A stretch of 64,000 nucleotides of DNA, taken from assembly GCF_004359215.1 (NCBI RefSeq), contig NC_090619.1:1813342-1877341 (forward strand), given 5' to 3'. Shown in pieces: positions 10,476-22,500 of the stretch (the first letter of the stretch is position 1; the number at the start of each line of letters is the position of its first letter). The DNA is from Bremia lactucae. Lineage: Eukaryota > Oomycota > Peronosporomycetes > Peronosporales > Peronosporaceae. Position numbers and translations under genes: made by a program. The notes beneath the pieces are model-generated. The model saw only the letters and a list, made by a program, of their open reading frames with translations, was not told the DNA's origin and did not search any database.

Positions 10476-10574
10476 TCAATTGGCTGCATAAGCACGCGGT
10501 GGCGGTTGAGCAAAAAATTGGCCCATGAAGCGTCCGTCTTTCTTGTCGTTGTACTGCAGCAATTTGCCCTCTGG
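10476..10574 (-). CDS. Terminal exon of an unidentified host gene
   Basis: Preceded on the minus strand by a pyrimidine-rich CTATTCTTTTAG acceptor. The 33-codon exon reads PEGKLLQYNDKKDGRFMGQF and ends PPPRAYAAN-stop. A GTACGT donor lies about 80 bp upstream (near 10650), with a C10 run in the putative intron. The upstream exon does not join in frame as read, so the gene may be broken or the donor misplaced. I do not recognise the family. Confidence 0.35.
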   Translation of the reverse strand, partial: PEGKLLQYNDKKDGRFMGQFFAQPPPRAYAAN

Positions 10575-10879
10575 CTAAAAGAATAGAATATCCTATGATA
10601 CGGGGGGGGGGTAATTAATGGAACCACGTGATTTTCTTAGAGAATTTACGTACCGCCTTTGCCCGGAATTATGCAGCAGCAAGCATCTTTTAATGTCGGC
10701 CATGACACACACAAACGCTAGGCTTGTGGATTATCTCAGATATAAATAGATACGGCAAGTAGTCTGATGCCCTCGCAAAAAAATCAAAACAAGTGCAACG
10801 GGGTTTTGCAGTTGAATTTATTTCAATGCTTTGATTTCGATTACTCCCACTGGCGGCACCTTTGATAGAATTCCTAACC

Positions 10880-10995
10880 TTAATTAAATTGTTACAAACG
10901 GGATTGCTTTTATCCAATCAGCATACCTCAAACCTAAGTGGGGTGCGTCTACAAACCCCTGGGTTTGGGTCTAGATATCCCCTTAATTATGTGTG
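10880..10995 (+). repeat. Dispersed ~105-bp repeat, copy 2
   Basis: Partner of 9494-9600 (shared blocks given there), roughly three-quarters identical by eye. Confidence 0.6.
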
Positions 10996-11079
10996 ATATG
11001 CATGGTTTCAACCGGATAGAGGCCAAAATCTGCATTAAGCTAGTTAGGGTTAGGTAATTTTTATCTAAAAACATAATTG

Positions 11080-11420
11080 AAGTTCGATTCTTCTTTTGAT
11101 CGAATAAAGGAATTAAACTTCATTTATGTCGTGCCTCTCAAGGCTTGGGCAGTGATCGTTAAGGTACTAAGCCTTACTAAAGTACTCTTGGGCACTAGTT
11201 GCCACTTCATTCTACGAGCCACCGGTTTCTTTGAACACGGGCCTCTTTATGCTGTAGGAGCTTGTGTGACTCTGAGTTTTCACTTTCGCTAATTCTCTCG
11301 ACTTAGTGAATCTTTGAGGCTATAAGTCCTCCTCTGACTTAAGGAGCGAGCCCCACCACAGATCTGGTGGCTGACACGTGTGTTACCCATATTTTTTTGA
11401 ATACAATGAGCTTACCTATA
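11080..11420 (+). repeat. Decayed family-A LTR (3' half)
   Basis: It aligns with 59160-59432. The shared order is TTCTTTTGATC, AAGGTACTAAGCCTTACTAA, GGCACTAGTTGCCACTT, a TCTACGA block, CTCTGAGT, CCTCCTCTGACTTAAGGAGC and a GGTGGC end. No internal region adjoins, so it is probably a solo or truncated LTR. Confidence 0.55.
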
Positions 11421-12955
11421 TTAATAAGAAATTATTCATTACCAATAATGTACATGACAGCACGTTAATGGTGTAACACCGAAGTCTCCCTGTTCACACT
11501 GCATTAAATTCAAACGCTTCAATTTGTATGCAGCAACTCGCTTCTCAAACATACACCCTTTTTGAGCTCTTATGTAGCTCCTTACGCAACTCAAATGCTG
11601 AATTTTGTGCGCTGTCTACACCGAGGGCTTTGTAGTCTTAACTATTTCAATTTATTGCTTGGTGTACGTGCAAAAAGAATATATCTAGGTCAGCTTATTT
11701 TTCAGTTTCCACGTATGTCTCAATGTTTGGACCGCTTTCTCCAATTTCGAGTTAGTGCAAGTGTGAGTTTGAGAGTGGACATATCCACGACTGCGATGAA
11801 AGTGACCTTATGATCACGACCTTTTTCGTTTCCCCATGCTACTATTTTCGCTTTGAAGCGTTCGAGTGCAATATTTGCTTTTTTTAGTCTAAAACCCCAA
11901 TCTAGTATCCTTTTTTATGGTAATCTTAATTAATTCCATATCCCACGCTCCTCCAATGCCATCATTTTTTGCATAGCCGATTCCCTCTCACTACTTTGTG
12001 TGCTACAAGCTGCTTCACCATAGGTTTTATGGTCAATATGATGATGCCCATGGTTAACAGCTTCCATGTTTCTCTCTTTGCCGGATGTCTTAGCAGACGT
12101 AGTGTTGATTTCGGGTGTTTCGAACGAGTTATCGGCCTTCAGAACCACTCAGTTTTTGTTGTTGTCTATGCATCTCGCCTCGTTTTCTGCAGCAAGTTAC
12201 TTCGTGAATGAACGACGTGAGACTTCCGCATTCTAAATGACGTCTAAAGTTTTAATGTTTTTTACGTATTGAGAGTTTATGTCTACTCGTATGTTAGGTA
12301 TAAAGATGTGATACTCCTAGGCAGCTTAAGCAATACTGAGAATAAATTTGCATTGACAACGGAATTGTATAACAATTATAGGTCATTTCTGATCAACTAA
12401 TTCAGTCGCCCTTCGCGGGCAATCAAGGCTTCCGAGGAGCGACCCGCAACGTATTGCGTTTACCCCCCCTCTTCACTGATGTTAGCAGTCGAGATTAACC
12501 CTTTTGTAGTAATCTTTTATTCCTGGCGATGCACATTAATATCACCAGCATTGTTACCATTACCATCACATCGGGGTCAATAAAAGTTAACTCCTCATCA
12601 CATGAGTCAGGTGAAGCGAACATCTTTGCAAAAATTCCTAACTCGATTCGCCAGAACCCATTGGTTTGGCTATATGATCCCGAAATGATTTTTGAGTCGG
12701 ACAAGATGTCTGACTTATTGTGGCACACCTGCAGCTGGAGTTGCAGGCGGGTTGTCGCCCGCAAAGGACGACTTAACGTCCGTTGGACACCGAATGGTCT
12801 TGTTTTCCATGCGCTGAATCAGTTGAAAAATGTTTACATACCAACAAGAGCTTCTTTCGCAGAGAGACTCAATAATAATATCTATACTACCTAAGCCACC
12901 CCTACATGATTAGACTAGTTAGTGCGTTGCGCTTTGAGCGCGCCACTATAGACGC
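11421..12955. other. No recognisable gene
   Basis: Three frames (11562-11813 +, 11930-12148 - and 12529-12894 +) are 72-121 codons long. The minus one (GKERNMEAVNHGHHHIDHKT) looks mildly protein-like. None matches a family I know. Confidence 0.3.
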
Positions 12956-13560
12956 TTATAAAGTATAATGGCATCCACCACTTGTGGAAGGATTAATACC
13001 CGATCCCGGTCGTTTTGCGTTCGAATGAAACAATTGACCAGTACGAAACATAATTCCTGCACCGTTGTTCCGCCACATTCCGATGTGGCGGAACAACGGT
13101 CGCAGCGAATCAACTTCGCTGTTTCGCGTGTAAGAGAAGTTATGGGCGATGCTGTAAACCTTTTTTCTCTTTATCACACTGCTCCTACTAGTCCATTTGT
13201 ACATAGCAGAGTGGCTCCTACTGGTGCTCCTATTATAAGACAGACACCAGTCCCGGAATTTCAACAAATATGGCGTCCACCGGTTTCCAAGAGTCAAAAC
13301 TCTTCGGGTATCCTCTCCATTGGACGAGGATTTGAAGCTTATGTTTCACTGAATGGTAGGACAGCAACCTTCCTACAAGAAAGCATTGGTTCCCATCAGC
13401 AACCACCAATACAGGCGGCGTCCGATATTAGTGGCATTACGCCCACCTACTCGAAGCATCCGATTCTGCTTCCGTTCTGGCGCAAAGCGCTGCTAAACGA
13501 CGGATCAGAGTTCTTGAAAAGTAAGTTTGCGACCGACTTCTGATCTCCAAGATGTTCGGT
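12956..13560 (+). pseudogene. Copy of family-C antisense accessory ORF
   Basis: The 12968-13543 frame aligns with the minus-strand protein at 17700-18585. Shared features are PMWQNNG-type / SDVAEQRS, VREVMG, the PFxxSRxAxxGAPxxRQT block, VSKSQN, GFxA and QENVGSQ / QESIGSHQ. A following coiled-coil-like SASVLAQSAAKRRIRVLEK appears after a frameshift. It abuts family-E integrase at about 13560. Confidence 0.55.
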
Positions 13561-14610
13561 CGAAGGATCGTCAGGGCTACGGAAGTGTTCAGAGACTCGC
13601 GTCAAGCGCGCAGTCTCCCTCGTTCTGCAAGTCTATATCAAGGTGGAAGGAGTTTGTAGGCTGGAAACTATTCGTCGTCTTCGTCACCCCTAATTAAACG
13701 ACCCTCGGCTCACTGTCGGCGTCACCATCGGTCTCCTCAGACGGATAAGGTATTTGATCTCGTGTCGATCAAAGTATTCTTTCGGACGACCCACGTAAAA
13801 GACGGGGCGCGGCTTCATTTCGTCGGAAGGGTCAGCCTATAATTTAGGTCTCTAACTTCCACGACCACCGTAAATGACTCAATGAAACGCGGCAGTAGTT
13901 TCGTAGTACAACCAGGTTATACAGAAAGTTCTATTTTAGGTAGAGCAGCAGTACTAAATAGCACTTTGTCTCCACACTAAAGCATACATTGTTCTTGCGA
14001 CAACTTTGGTCCGCGTGTTGTTTTTGCCTGTCGTGTGCGTTTGCTATCGCGTCACGGACTTTTCGCCTGATGGCTAAGCGCTCATCCACAAAGAGTTGAG
14101 CCTCGCCCACGCTTTTAGTACCAAATTCGCCTACGATACCACCGAGTGGTCGGTAGTAGGACGAAGCTGCTAATAACGAAGCATCGTTATCGTCTAGGAG
14201 CACAGGAATTTCTTTCCGTAACTTTGCACTGACACCTTCATGTTCGTGCTCACTGCTATGCTGGCAGGGTACACCAGGGCAAGTTTCTACCGTAGACTGA
14301 TGCCCTTCACGGACATCGTCGATTCGGCGAAACTGTGTTCGGCTTTCGCACCGAGCGTGGTGAGGAGCCCTTCTCTACTAAGACTCGGGCTGCGCACAAA
14401 CGAGACTGGTATCCTAGGATGGTCCAGTCCGTCAACATAATACGGCGACCCACCCGTAATGGACTAGACACTGATAACAACAGCGAACTTGACGTAGGGC
14501 AATTGTTTGATCCATTCCTTATGTCGCTACCGTGCGCGATAGATCCGCCACGACCCAATTAACACGTTCTGTTTATGCGGCCATCGGTCTGAGAATGATC
14601 GGCTGTTACA
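13561..14610 (-). pseudogene. Integrase C-terminal half of family-E Ty3/gypsy element
   Basis: On the minus strand, frames read TADHSQTDGR (near the catalytic Glu region), ATHKEWIKQLPYVKFA-like, VHASTGGSPYYVDGLDHP-like, SVKGISLR, then a basic HDRQKQHADQS stretch and an SH3-like FIG/RFI-type tail. It parallels 19589-20590. Heavily frameshifted. Its upstream (right) end is cut at 14610, where it is joined directly to the family-B polypurine tract. Confidence 0.65.
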
Positions 14611-14622
14611 TCACCCCTTCCT
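14611..14622 (-). other. Family-B polypurine tract without its LTR
   Basis: On the minus strand it reads GGAAGGGGTGA followed by TGTAAC, matching 396-414. The sequence after TGTAACA is not LTR but family-E integrase. The LTR has been lost, or the two elements were joined through TGTAACA microhomology. Confidence 0.6.
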
Positions 14623-14686
14623 TGAACGACAATCATTCTGAATGTCAGTAAATAGAGTGGTCACTATAAGCCCACCTTCATTGAAA

Positions 14687-15671
14687 ACGATTTTGTTTGG
14701 TCAGAACCATCATTTTTGATTTCATCGCATGGTTAACAAGTCCATTGGGTATGCGAATAGTGCGGCGCCTTCGGCTGCATTACATGCAGCCGTGAGAGAG
14801 GCATTACTGTCTCTTGCAGCAGAGGTTTCGTCTGCTGTAGTATCCTCTTCTCCCGCACACTAGAACACTAGATGTTGCGGGTGCACGTGGTGTCACCACG
14901 TGAGTGCAACCCCTCTTTGTAGGTCGACTATAAATGCGAGTTGGACGTAATGGCCGACTCGGGGAGAGCAGAACGGTCGCCTGGTCGTCGTCAGGTGGCT
15001 GACTATGATCCTTCAAATAAGGGGGTCAATCAGATAGACGTGCTAATAGCGTTCGCTATATCATGTTTGGTTCAGACAATGAGGATGATTCCTCATCGCC
15101 AACACCGTCTCCCGTGCCGTCACCCGCACCTATCTCTGTGCGTGATAATAACGATGGCTTAAGCCATCGTAATATAAGTTCTTGTGGTACTCCTGCTCAG
15201 TGGGTACCAGTCAGGGGAGTGCAGACAATGAAATGTCTCGTCTTGCCACGAAGAAAATGCTGTGGCTTTTGCCCGAATGGTTAGTCAGTAGCTTGTCTGG
15301 AGAGACAACTCCTCACAACAGATATTCTTTATTTATTTCGACAAAGCTACATGGCCTTGGTCCCAGCGCGAAGAACTTTCGCGCTAAGAAAGATTTTTGT
15401 CTAGATGCTTTTTTAAACATCGATGGTATAATGGCAACGACAAGCGAGATAAAATCTCGTTGATGCAAGCCTGGAATGCGTTTGTTCACAATGTCAAAGA
15501 CATTGGACGCGAAGCTTGGCTTCAAAGACTTAACTCGATTTGCGTTAAGTTTAAAAATGAACTCCAACCGGTGCAAGGTTCAAACAGCATCAGTTGTCTC
15601 GTGAGGCAGGACTTCCATGCCTCACGTGGGGTGATCCCTGTCCGTGTTTTGTTGACAACACGAAACGAGTG
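14687..15671 (+). pseudogene. Second copy of family-B antisense accessory ORF (near full length, broken)
   Basis: On the plus strand, opposite the B pol gene. The order is a degraded start (TILFGQNHHF, ATG replaced by ACG), SAALHAAVREALLSLAAEV, MADSGRAERSPGRRQVADYD, an acidic/Pro-Ser tract (SDNEDDSSSPTPSPVPSP), ATKKMLWLLPEWLVSSLSGE, and WNAFVHNVKDIGREAWLQRL near the end. The N-terminal ~110 residues match the open copy at 1-331. Several stops and shifts break it. It spans nearly the whole interval between the PPT and the chromodomain. Confidence 0.55.
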
Positions 15672-16850
15672 AAAGGGGATGTCTTTTCTCTTTCTTTGCC
15701 ATGGGGATGGGCTCGCATCTGGATCGAGATGCGCGATGCGATTGACGTTTTGCAATCGATTTACAAGCGCCAGGGGCGCGTGTTTTTCGACGGGCCTTCT
15801 GAAACATCGGATGGGTCTCGTCATACTGACGGACGAGACCCTCAACATCAGCAACCAGCTGGGAACTAGGCTCCCAGCTGTCATGTGAAGGTGGATAACC
15901 ACGCCAGCGAACAAGATAACTCGTTCGCTGCCCCTTCACATCACGGTGGTTTTGGATACGTTCAATAAGGAAACGTTGACCACCGTGGGAATCCACCAAT
16001 AGTTGTGGCGGAGGAGAGAACATTAGATTCGACACATGGATCGGATTGACAAATTCGATCGCTTCCTCCATGATTTGGAGGAAGGACTGAATCTTGAGCG
16101 CGGTAAGCGTCGCTCGTTAGAGCAGACGGTGCAGGCTCATCATATCGAACGGTTAGAAGACCGTTCGAAGAAAGCGTACTCCATGTTGGAGTACGAACGG
16201 AATTATCCCGCTCTTCGTGATGAGCTGTCGTCAGCTCATCGCGGTTTCGAGGATCTTCGGACCCGACATAAGAATCTGGTTCGTGACCACAAGAATCTTT
16301 TAGGGATCCTAGAAAAGGGTGGTCAGATCCGTCCTCGGAAGAAACCGCGTACTAATGGTACGGGCGGAGCCGACCAACGTAAAATGTAGGATGCGTTCGC
16401 ATCCTAGTGGTAATTCTATTGTGTACGCATTGCCTTTGCGATGCAGTACACGGAAAGGCCTAATGAACTTGGGTAGTAGTTTACTGCTACCCACATATGG
16501 TGACTACATGCTTAGGTAAATTACTGTAGAGAGTAGTACTAGGTCATTAATTTTAAATGAACGAACGTTTGCTCTTCCATGTTTGTCTACGTTCCGTTTC
16601 TGACGGTTCACTGCGTTAGCAATGGAAACCTGTTCGAAATGGATTACTAATTCTCGAGTCAGCAGAAATTTCTCTGCTGACTCGTTTGTTTTGTCTTTTT
16701 CAGTGCGCTTTGTGCGCACTGCCATGAGAGTTTTCTCACCTTTGATGTCGACTGCTTCGACATCGACATCATTCGCGTCGTTGTTAGCTTCGACGTGTGA
16801 TGCGCATGAGCCAGAATTGGTTTTGCTCGTGCGAGTCCCCCCCCCTTAAA
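15622..16850 (-). pseudogene. Family-B pol 3' end: integrase tail, linker and chromodomain
   Basis: On the minus strand, AVNRQKRNVDKHGRANV and FKINDLVLLST mark the integrase C-terminal part (16504-16725). SKLLPKFIRPFRVLHRKGN marks the SH3-like tail (16309-16494). A Ser/Asp-rich linker (HEPDSYVGSEDP) follows, then a chromodomain at about 15780-15970 (RFLIERIQNHRDVKGQ, YLVRWRGYPPSHDSWEP). Chromodomains target chromoviral integration to marked chromatin. A stop separates tail and linker, so it is dead as read. The integrase core is missing upstream. Confidence 0.75.
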
Positions 16851-16919
16851 CTAGAGGATCCCTCTAATTGGGTGGGTATGCGAGGATGGCGTAAGCCATT
16901 CACAAAGAACGGTGTATGC

Positions 16920-17156
16920 GTTGTAGACGCATGCACNCTAGCGTCATCCGTTACGCGAGGTATCTAGAAAGATACGCTCGCAATACATATTAAGTGTTAT
17001 CTATAGAGATGACATTTTAATTGGTAAAAATAGGTATATATATTTAATACGATTAAATATAAATCAGTCTGAAAACTACTTCCTACTTGGTAAGTGCGCA
17101 CGAGAAGCCGGATTACCGCTCCCGTGACGACACTTAACCAGAGTACTTGCTGTATT
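16920..17156 (+). repeat. Family-C LTR, partial, running into a gap
   Basis: It shares CTAGCGTCATCCGTTACGCG, ATCTAGAAAGATACGCTCGC, AATACGATTAAATATAAATC and GCCGGATTACCGCTCCCGTG with the complete C LTR (minus) at 36121-36650. One ambiguous base sits at 16937. Confidence 0.7.
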
Positions 17157-17256
17157 NNNNNNNNNNNNNNNNNNNNNNNNNNNNNNNNNNNNNNNNNNNN
17201 NNNNNNNNNNNNNNNNNNNNNNNNNNNNNNNNNNNNNNNNNNNNNNNNNNNNNNNN
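17157..17256. other. Assembly gap (100 N)
   Basis: Exactly 100 N, a conventional size for an unknown gap. It lies between a plus and a minus C-LTR piece, where a palindromic repeat would hinder assembly. Confidence 0.98.
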
Positions 17257-17343
17257 CTATTATTTAGTAATTGACCATCCCCTTAAGTACCAAATGTACT
17301 TAATGGGGACTGTGTAACATTAGGGCAACTTTAGCCCGTTACA
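17257..17343 (-). repeat. Family-C LTR 5' end, inverted
   Basis: It ends AACTTTAGCCCGTTACA, matching the 36121-36650 copy terminus. On the minus strand the LTR begins TGTAACGGGCTAAAGTTGCC. Confidence 0.75.
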
Positions 17344-17699
17344 TAATCCGGGGTGTATTATAGACGAACACTGGCGCCGAGATCGTATTTTTTTTAGTAA
17401 ATAAATATTCAAAAATGAAAATGCATCAACCGCCAAATTCTTCTCGCCTTTCAAGAGATTGATCGCCATCTTGCACTGGCACTGCTGCGATTTAATGTGA
17501 CGAAGCTTGCCAAGATTTTATTAACGTTAACGCGGAACTACGCGAAGCTAAAGGTCTCCATTTCCTCGGATAACGCACCAACAGGAATTTCGCGGGACCC
17601 AGGCATCGTCATTTCAACTCGCCGTGAATATTGGTGGAATTTATTTAATCCAATTTAAGAGATCTTGAAGTGCAGCCCAGAAGTTTTGAAAAATTAACA
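17344..17699. other. Unassigned sequence
   Basis: No gene or repeat recognised between the inverted C-LTR end and the antisense ORF relic. Confidence 0.3.
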
Positions 17700-19274
17700 A
17701 GCTAAACTCTATTTTAAAAGAAAGTAGCCGGAGACTCAACACTTTTGAAGCTTCCGCACTGGACGCTCCGCTTACAGCTAATGACTTCTTCTACGCTATC
17801 ACACATAGAGCACGCCGGAAAAGCCCAGGACCACATAGCTTGCCCGCAGAATATTATCATCTTTTGTCCGTCTAGATGGGCACTGGCCAGCCAAATGACT
17901 CCTCTTACCACGATACGGACGAAGAGAGCGCGGGATATCACGCGCGTATCGCAGATCCCTCAGCATCAGCTTTTTCAAAAAAGTCGAGCCGAAGTTTCAA
18001 CCTTTAGTAACCATCCTTCGCGCGGACACCGTAGAGATCCGAGGTCTGTTGTGAGACTTGATTTTCGAGATCCCGGATCCATCGTTCAGCAGCGCTCAAT
18101 GCCTGCGACTGAACGGATGCGGGATAGGCTGCCGCGAGAAGGTGGGCGAAATAGCCGCTCCTATCGGGCGTCGCCAGCTCTGATGGATGCTACTGAGAGC
18201 CAACGTTTTCTTGTTGGAAGCTTAATTGTCCACCGCTTCGTGCAGCAGAAGCATCAAATCCTTGTCCAGTGTAGCGAATATCCAAAGCATTCTGACTCTT
18301 CGGAACCGGTCGACGCGCTGCGCGTCGACGTACCGGGCCTGATGTCTGCCTATTAAAAGGAGCACCAGCTGTCGCTCTGCTAGTTCCGAATGGAATAGCA
18401 AGAGCGACGTGATGAGAAGAAACACGGGGGACAGTACCACCCATGATTTCTCTCACACGCAAGCGACCGTTGTTTTGCCACATCGGAATGCGGCCAAAGG
18501 CGGCGCAATAATTCCGCTTCGTATTGGTCGGTCGATTGATCGGGAAAACATTTCCCCTGAGCCGTCCATATACTATAGATGCCACAATAATTATGTGCTT
18601 TAAGAGTAGCTCGCTCTAGGAGCGACGCACTAGTTCCATCCGAATAAGGCCACACGGATGGAGGTGCATCGGTGTATGCCACCGGTCACGTAACCGCGTT
18701 CAATATGACTGGCTTGTGACACCGACGGACACGTTCGCGTGCCGTCGGTGGAGATTCAGTTTAGACTCTTCTGCGTCAGTCCCATTGTGTATGATGGTTT
18801 GAACGACAGGTGTCGTGGGTTTACTCAACTTAAAAGCAGCAGTACCTTTATGGGCAGCGCTCTCATGAATGGTCGCTGCGCTAGAAAGCGAACGACGAGA
18901 AGGTTGCTTTTTTGACGATAGGCAAGCCAGCTTTTGCAACGTTAAGCGTCTTTATGTAAAGAGCAATGGGTGAGTCTGGATGGGTAATATAGCGCCATAA
19001 ACCTTCCCCATTAGCTCGTTGTGCCCATCACTACCACGAAGAGATTGCAGCGGTGTCGACTCATTGTAGTCAATAATGAGCGACGGATCTACATCCTCAC
19101 TGCGCAAGAGGGATAAATCGTTCAGCCCAGTCAACAGTGCGACAGCAGCATCTGTCGGCGGTGTAACTATGGCATTTGCCGCCGGTAGCGTTATATCGCT
19201 GTGCGTGCGCTTCGTGCATGGTTGTGCGGTTGTCTTTGCTGACAACTCTTCCGCTTGCCCCTTTTAGGTGGCAT
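17700..19274 (-). pseudogene. Family-C antisense accessory ORF (near full length, broken)
   Basis: The minus-strand start MPPKRGKRKSCQQRQ is at 19274. After one shift comes SDITLPAANAIVTPPTDAA, then LIIDYNESTPLQSLRG. A Ser/Thr-rich middle (18700-18939) follows, then PMWQNNGRLRVREIMGG and RPVPKSQNALDIRYTG. The end looks coiled-coil (SALSAAERWIRDLENQVSQQ). It ends about 1.3 kb downstream. It lies just inside a plus-oriented polypurine tract and C LTR, so it is antisense to its element. It differs from the C gag at 49.4 kb. No domain recognised. Confidence 0.55.
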
Positions 19275-19413
19275 CTTAGGCGCCGTGTTATGACAAAGAC
19301 GTATACACACTGGTCGCTTAGAGTAATTGAGAGGATTAAAAGCGGCGCGTAAAACAGCTCGCTGTCCCTCGTTCCTCCCGTTGACGATTTTACAAAATGC
19401 AAAATTCGTCCTT

Positions 19414-19428
19414 AAAGAGGGGTGGTGG
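19414..19428 (+). other. Polypurine tract of family-C element
   Basis: AAAGAGGGGTGGTGG directly precedes the TGTAAC start of a C LTR at 19429. Confidence 0.6.
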
Positions 19429-19588
19429 TGTAACAAGCAAACGTTCCCCTATGTTACACAAAACCGTTTAGTACACTTTATGCGATTAACGGAATGGTCA
19501 ATTTCTTCATGTGAAGTATTAAGGCCGGCGACTTGGGTGCACAAAGTGACCCACCTTGGGGATGTGATGCACATAGGGAGTATTTCAT
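19429..19588 (+). repeat. Family-C 3' LTR, truncated
   Basis: It starts TGTAACAAGC. It then shares TATGTTACACA, GAATGGTCAATT and GTGACCCACCTTGGGGATGT with the C LTRs at 36.6 and 49.06 kb. It is cut at about 19588, where family-E integrase begins on the opposite strand. Confidence 0.6.
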
Positions 19589-22500
19589 CTTCCCCGTCTC
19601 CTTCACCTGATCGATGCTCGACTCACAGTCGGCGTTACCTTCGGTCTCCTTAGACGGATGAGGTATCTGGATCAACATACCTTTTCAGACGACCCCGTTA
19701 AAGATGAGGTACATCTTCATGCGGCGGGAGCGTGAGCCTATTCTTAAGGTCTCCAACCTGCTCGATCACCGTAAACGGCCCAATGAAACGTAGCAATGAT
19801 TTCGTAATAACTCCAGAGAGTACAGAAACTGCTCTTTTAAGTAGGGTAGCAGTACTTATTAGTACTGTTTCACCTACTCTAAATTGTTCATAATTTTTGC
19901 GACTATTTTAGTCTGCATATTGTTTTTGCTTGTCATGTGCATTTGTTATCGCGTCACGGACTTTTCGTGTGATGGCTAATCGTTTATCCACAAAGCATTG
20001 AGCCTTGCTCACGATTTTTGCATCAAACTTGACTATAACACCATCGAGAAGTCGGTCATACGACGTAGTTGTCAACAACAAAAACATACCCTGACTCCAT
20101 ACTGACCACTGCTAAACCGGCAGGGTCACTAAGGAAAGTTTCGGTAGTTGACATGATATGACGATGACCCTCGCGGGTCATCGTCATATTGACGATACTT
20201 TGTCCGTCTTTTTTCGCACCGAGCTTAGTGAGGGGCCCTCCTCCACTAAAACTCGAACTGCGCACGAAACGAGACTGGCGGCCGAGAATGTCGCAGTCCG
20301 TAATATAAAACGCTGTCTCGCCCGTACTGGCGTGTACACTATTATTAGGGCGAGATATACGAAGGGCAATCGTTTGCTCCATTCTTTGTGAGTCGCTACC
20401 GTGCGCAAAATAACCGTCACGACCCGATTGCTACTTTCCATTTGGCCATCGGTCTGGAGATGATCTGCTGTAGTCATGTGGAGCTTGCTACCCAGCCGCT
20501 CAAACACATGTCGCCAAAAATCCGACGTAAACGTGGATCTCAATCCGATACTTTGGACTCGGGCGTCCGTGTAGTCGGTACACATGATCCACGAACAAGA
20601 GAGCTGCCTCCTTGCCTGTGTTCGTGATACTACATGGTGCTAAATGCACCATTTTGCTCAGTCTGTCTACAAAGACGACGATTCCCGTCCGACCCTTATG
20701 GTCAGTGGCATACCAAACATGAAGTACAGACTGACCGACTTCCAACAATCCGATGTAATCAACAGCGGCTTCAATGGCGCATTGCCAGATGGTGCAGACT
20801 ATATGCGCTGAATCTGTTCGCAGGACCGAATATAGTTGGCCACCCATCGATTTAGGTGTGGCCATCAAAATTCCTCTTTAAAATTGTATATTCACGGCCC
20901 AGATGCCCACTCGATAGTGCACCACGGAGCTCGTGAAGTAACTTAAGCTTTAAATTTATGTCTTGAGAGACGTACAGGCTTAAGGGATCAGAAGGTGGCT
21001 GCTGACGCGATAACAGGCCATCGCTGTAGCTAAAGTGACTTCGCTTAAGCTTCAGAGGCGACGGAGGAAGACTATAGCAGGCGACAATTTTCTTCCCGGC
21101 TCAAGCTCTCCTTGATTTCGGAGGCCAACGAGCTCGTCACGTGATAGATCTTCATTGCTGGCAACGTTGACGACTCAACTTGTGCTTCAGCACGAGACAC
21201 ACTTTCCCGATGTCTGGCCTCGAAGTCTGGTCTGCGCGATAATGCGTCAGCCAAGACATTTGACTTAACCGGCTTGTATTCAACTTTTTTATTGAATTCA
21301 GAGAAGAATGTAAGCCATCTTGCCATTCTAGGCGAGAGGGTGCTGTGAATTTATTGCGGCCTGCAGTGATGCGTAAACCTCCTCAACAATAAGTGGTTTG
21401 GTGCCCAATAGGTGCCCTCAAAATTTTACAAGAGCATAATTTATTGAAAGTAGTTCCTTGTCATGCACAGGGTAATTTAGTTCCGCGGCTTTCAAAAGCC
21501 AAGAATGATTAGAGATGACGCGGCCAACGCCGTTGTCATCCTTCAGCATGAGCGTGCTGTGGGAATTTAAATTTGCTTGCATCGTGTACGACGCTAAAAG
21601 GCTTATCCGCGTCTGGCAATCCCAAGATCGGTGCCTCTACAAGAGATTGCTTCACTGATGTGAACGCATCTACTTATTATTTTGAACAAACCCATTCTGC
21701 ATCCTTTTCGAGGAGGCCAGACTTGGGCTTAGTCCGCTCCGCACAATTTTTGCAGTACGTATGCAAGTACTTAGCGAGCCGTGGGAATTGGCATAATTCT
21801 TTCATGTTTTGTGGGATTGGTCATTCCTGTACCGATTTTACCTTGTCTGGTCATGCAGCCCAGCACAGGTAGATCGGGGACCCCTATGTGGCACTTTTGC
21901 AAGTTGACGTACAATTGGGCGTCACCCAATTTTGCAACACAGCGTCCAAATGACGCTTCTGCGACTATTACGCTCCGCCCGTCCTCGGCCCTACTATGTA
22001 CGAATACATTGTCAAAGTAACCAGGCGCGTAGGCACGGTGCTGACGAATCTTCGAGCCACCACATCCTTTTTCTGGGAAGCGGGTGCCGTTGCATTCCTG
22101 GCTAACGCACCCCTTCCAACCGCACCAGGCTCTTGGCACTGTGCCGGTTTATGCGACGCATGACTTCTTGTCAGCTCGCCGTCTACTGCCACAGGCTCTC
22201 GGCTCTGTGCAGGACATTCGGACGCATGACTACTTGTCATCGTCCTTTTCACTACCTCAGTCTGCACGAGCTGGGTAGGAATTGGTGACGTTTGACATCC
22301 CGTCAACGCACCCTCAGTGTTTGACTCGACATCAGTTGCATACGCCTCTCGCAGTAGCACATCCTCCGGTGTCCTGCGTAGAGTTCGCAACTGTGCGTGT
22401 ACCCAGTCTATCCATGGTTGGTACTTTGCCAACCATGGCATGCCTAGGATGAGGTCATACGGTCTCTCCATTCCTAGCACTGTGAACTTCTTCTTACAAG

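Noticed and set aside
16036..16389. 117-codon plus-strand frame with coiled-coil-like sequence (LEEGLNLERGKRRSLEQ)
   Set aside because: The opposite strand in this interval is the integrase-chromodomain linker of family B (HEPDSYVGSEDP..), which is collinear with flanking pol. The plus frame is most simply a shadow, though it is unusually helix-like.
17745..18356. 203-codon plus-strand frame
   Set aside because: The minus strand here matches the family-C antisense protein also found at 12956-13560. The plus frame has no second copy as protein.
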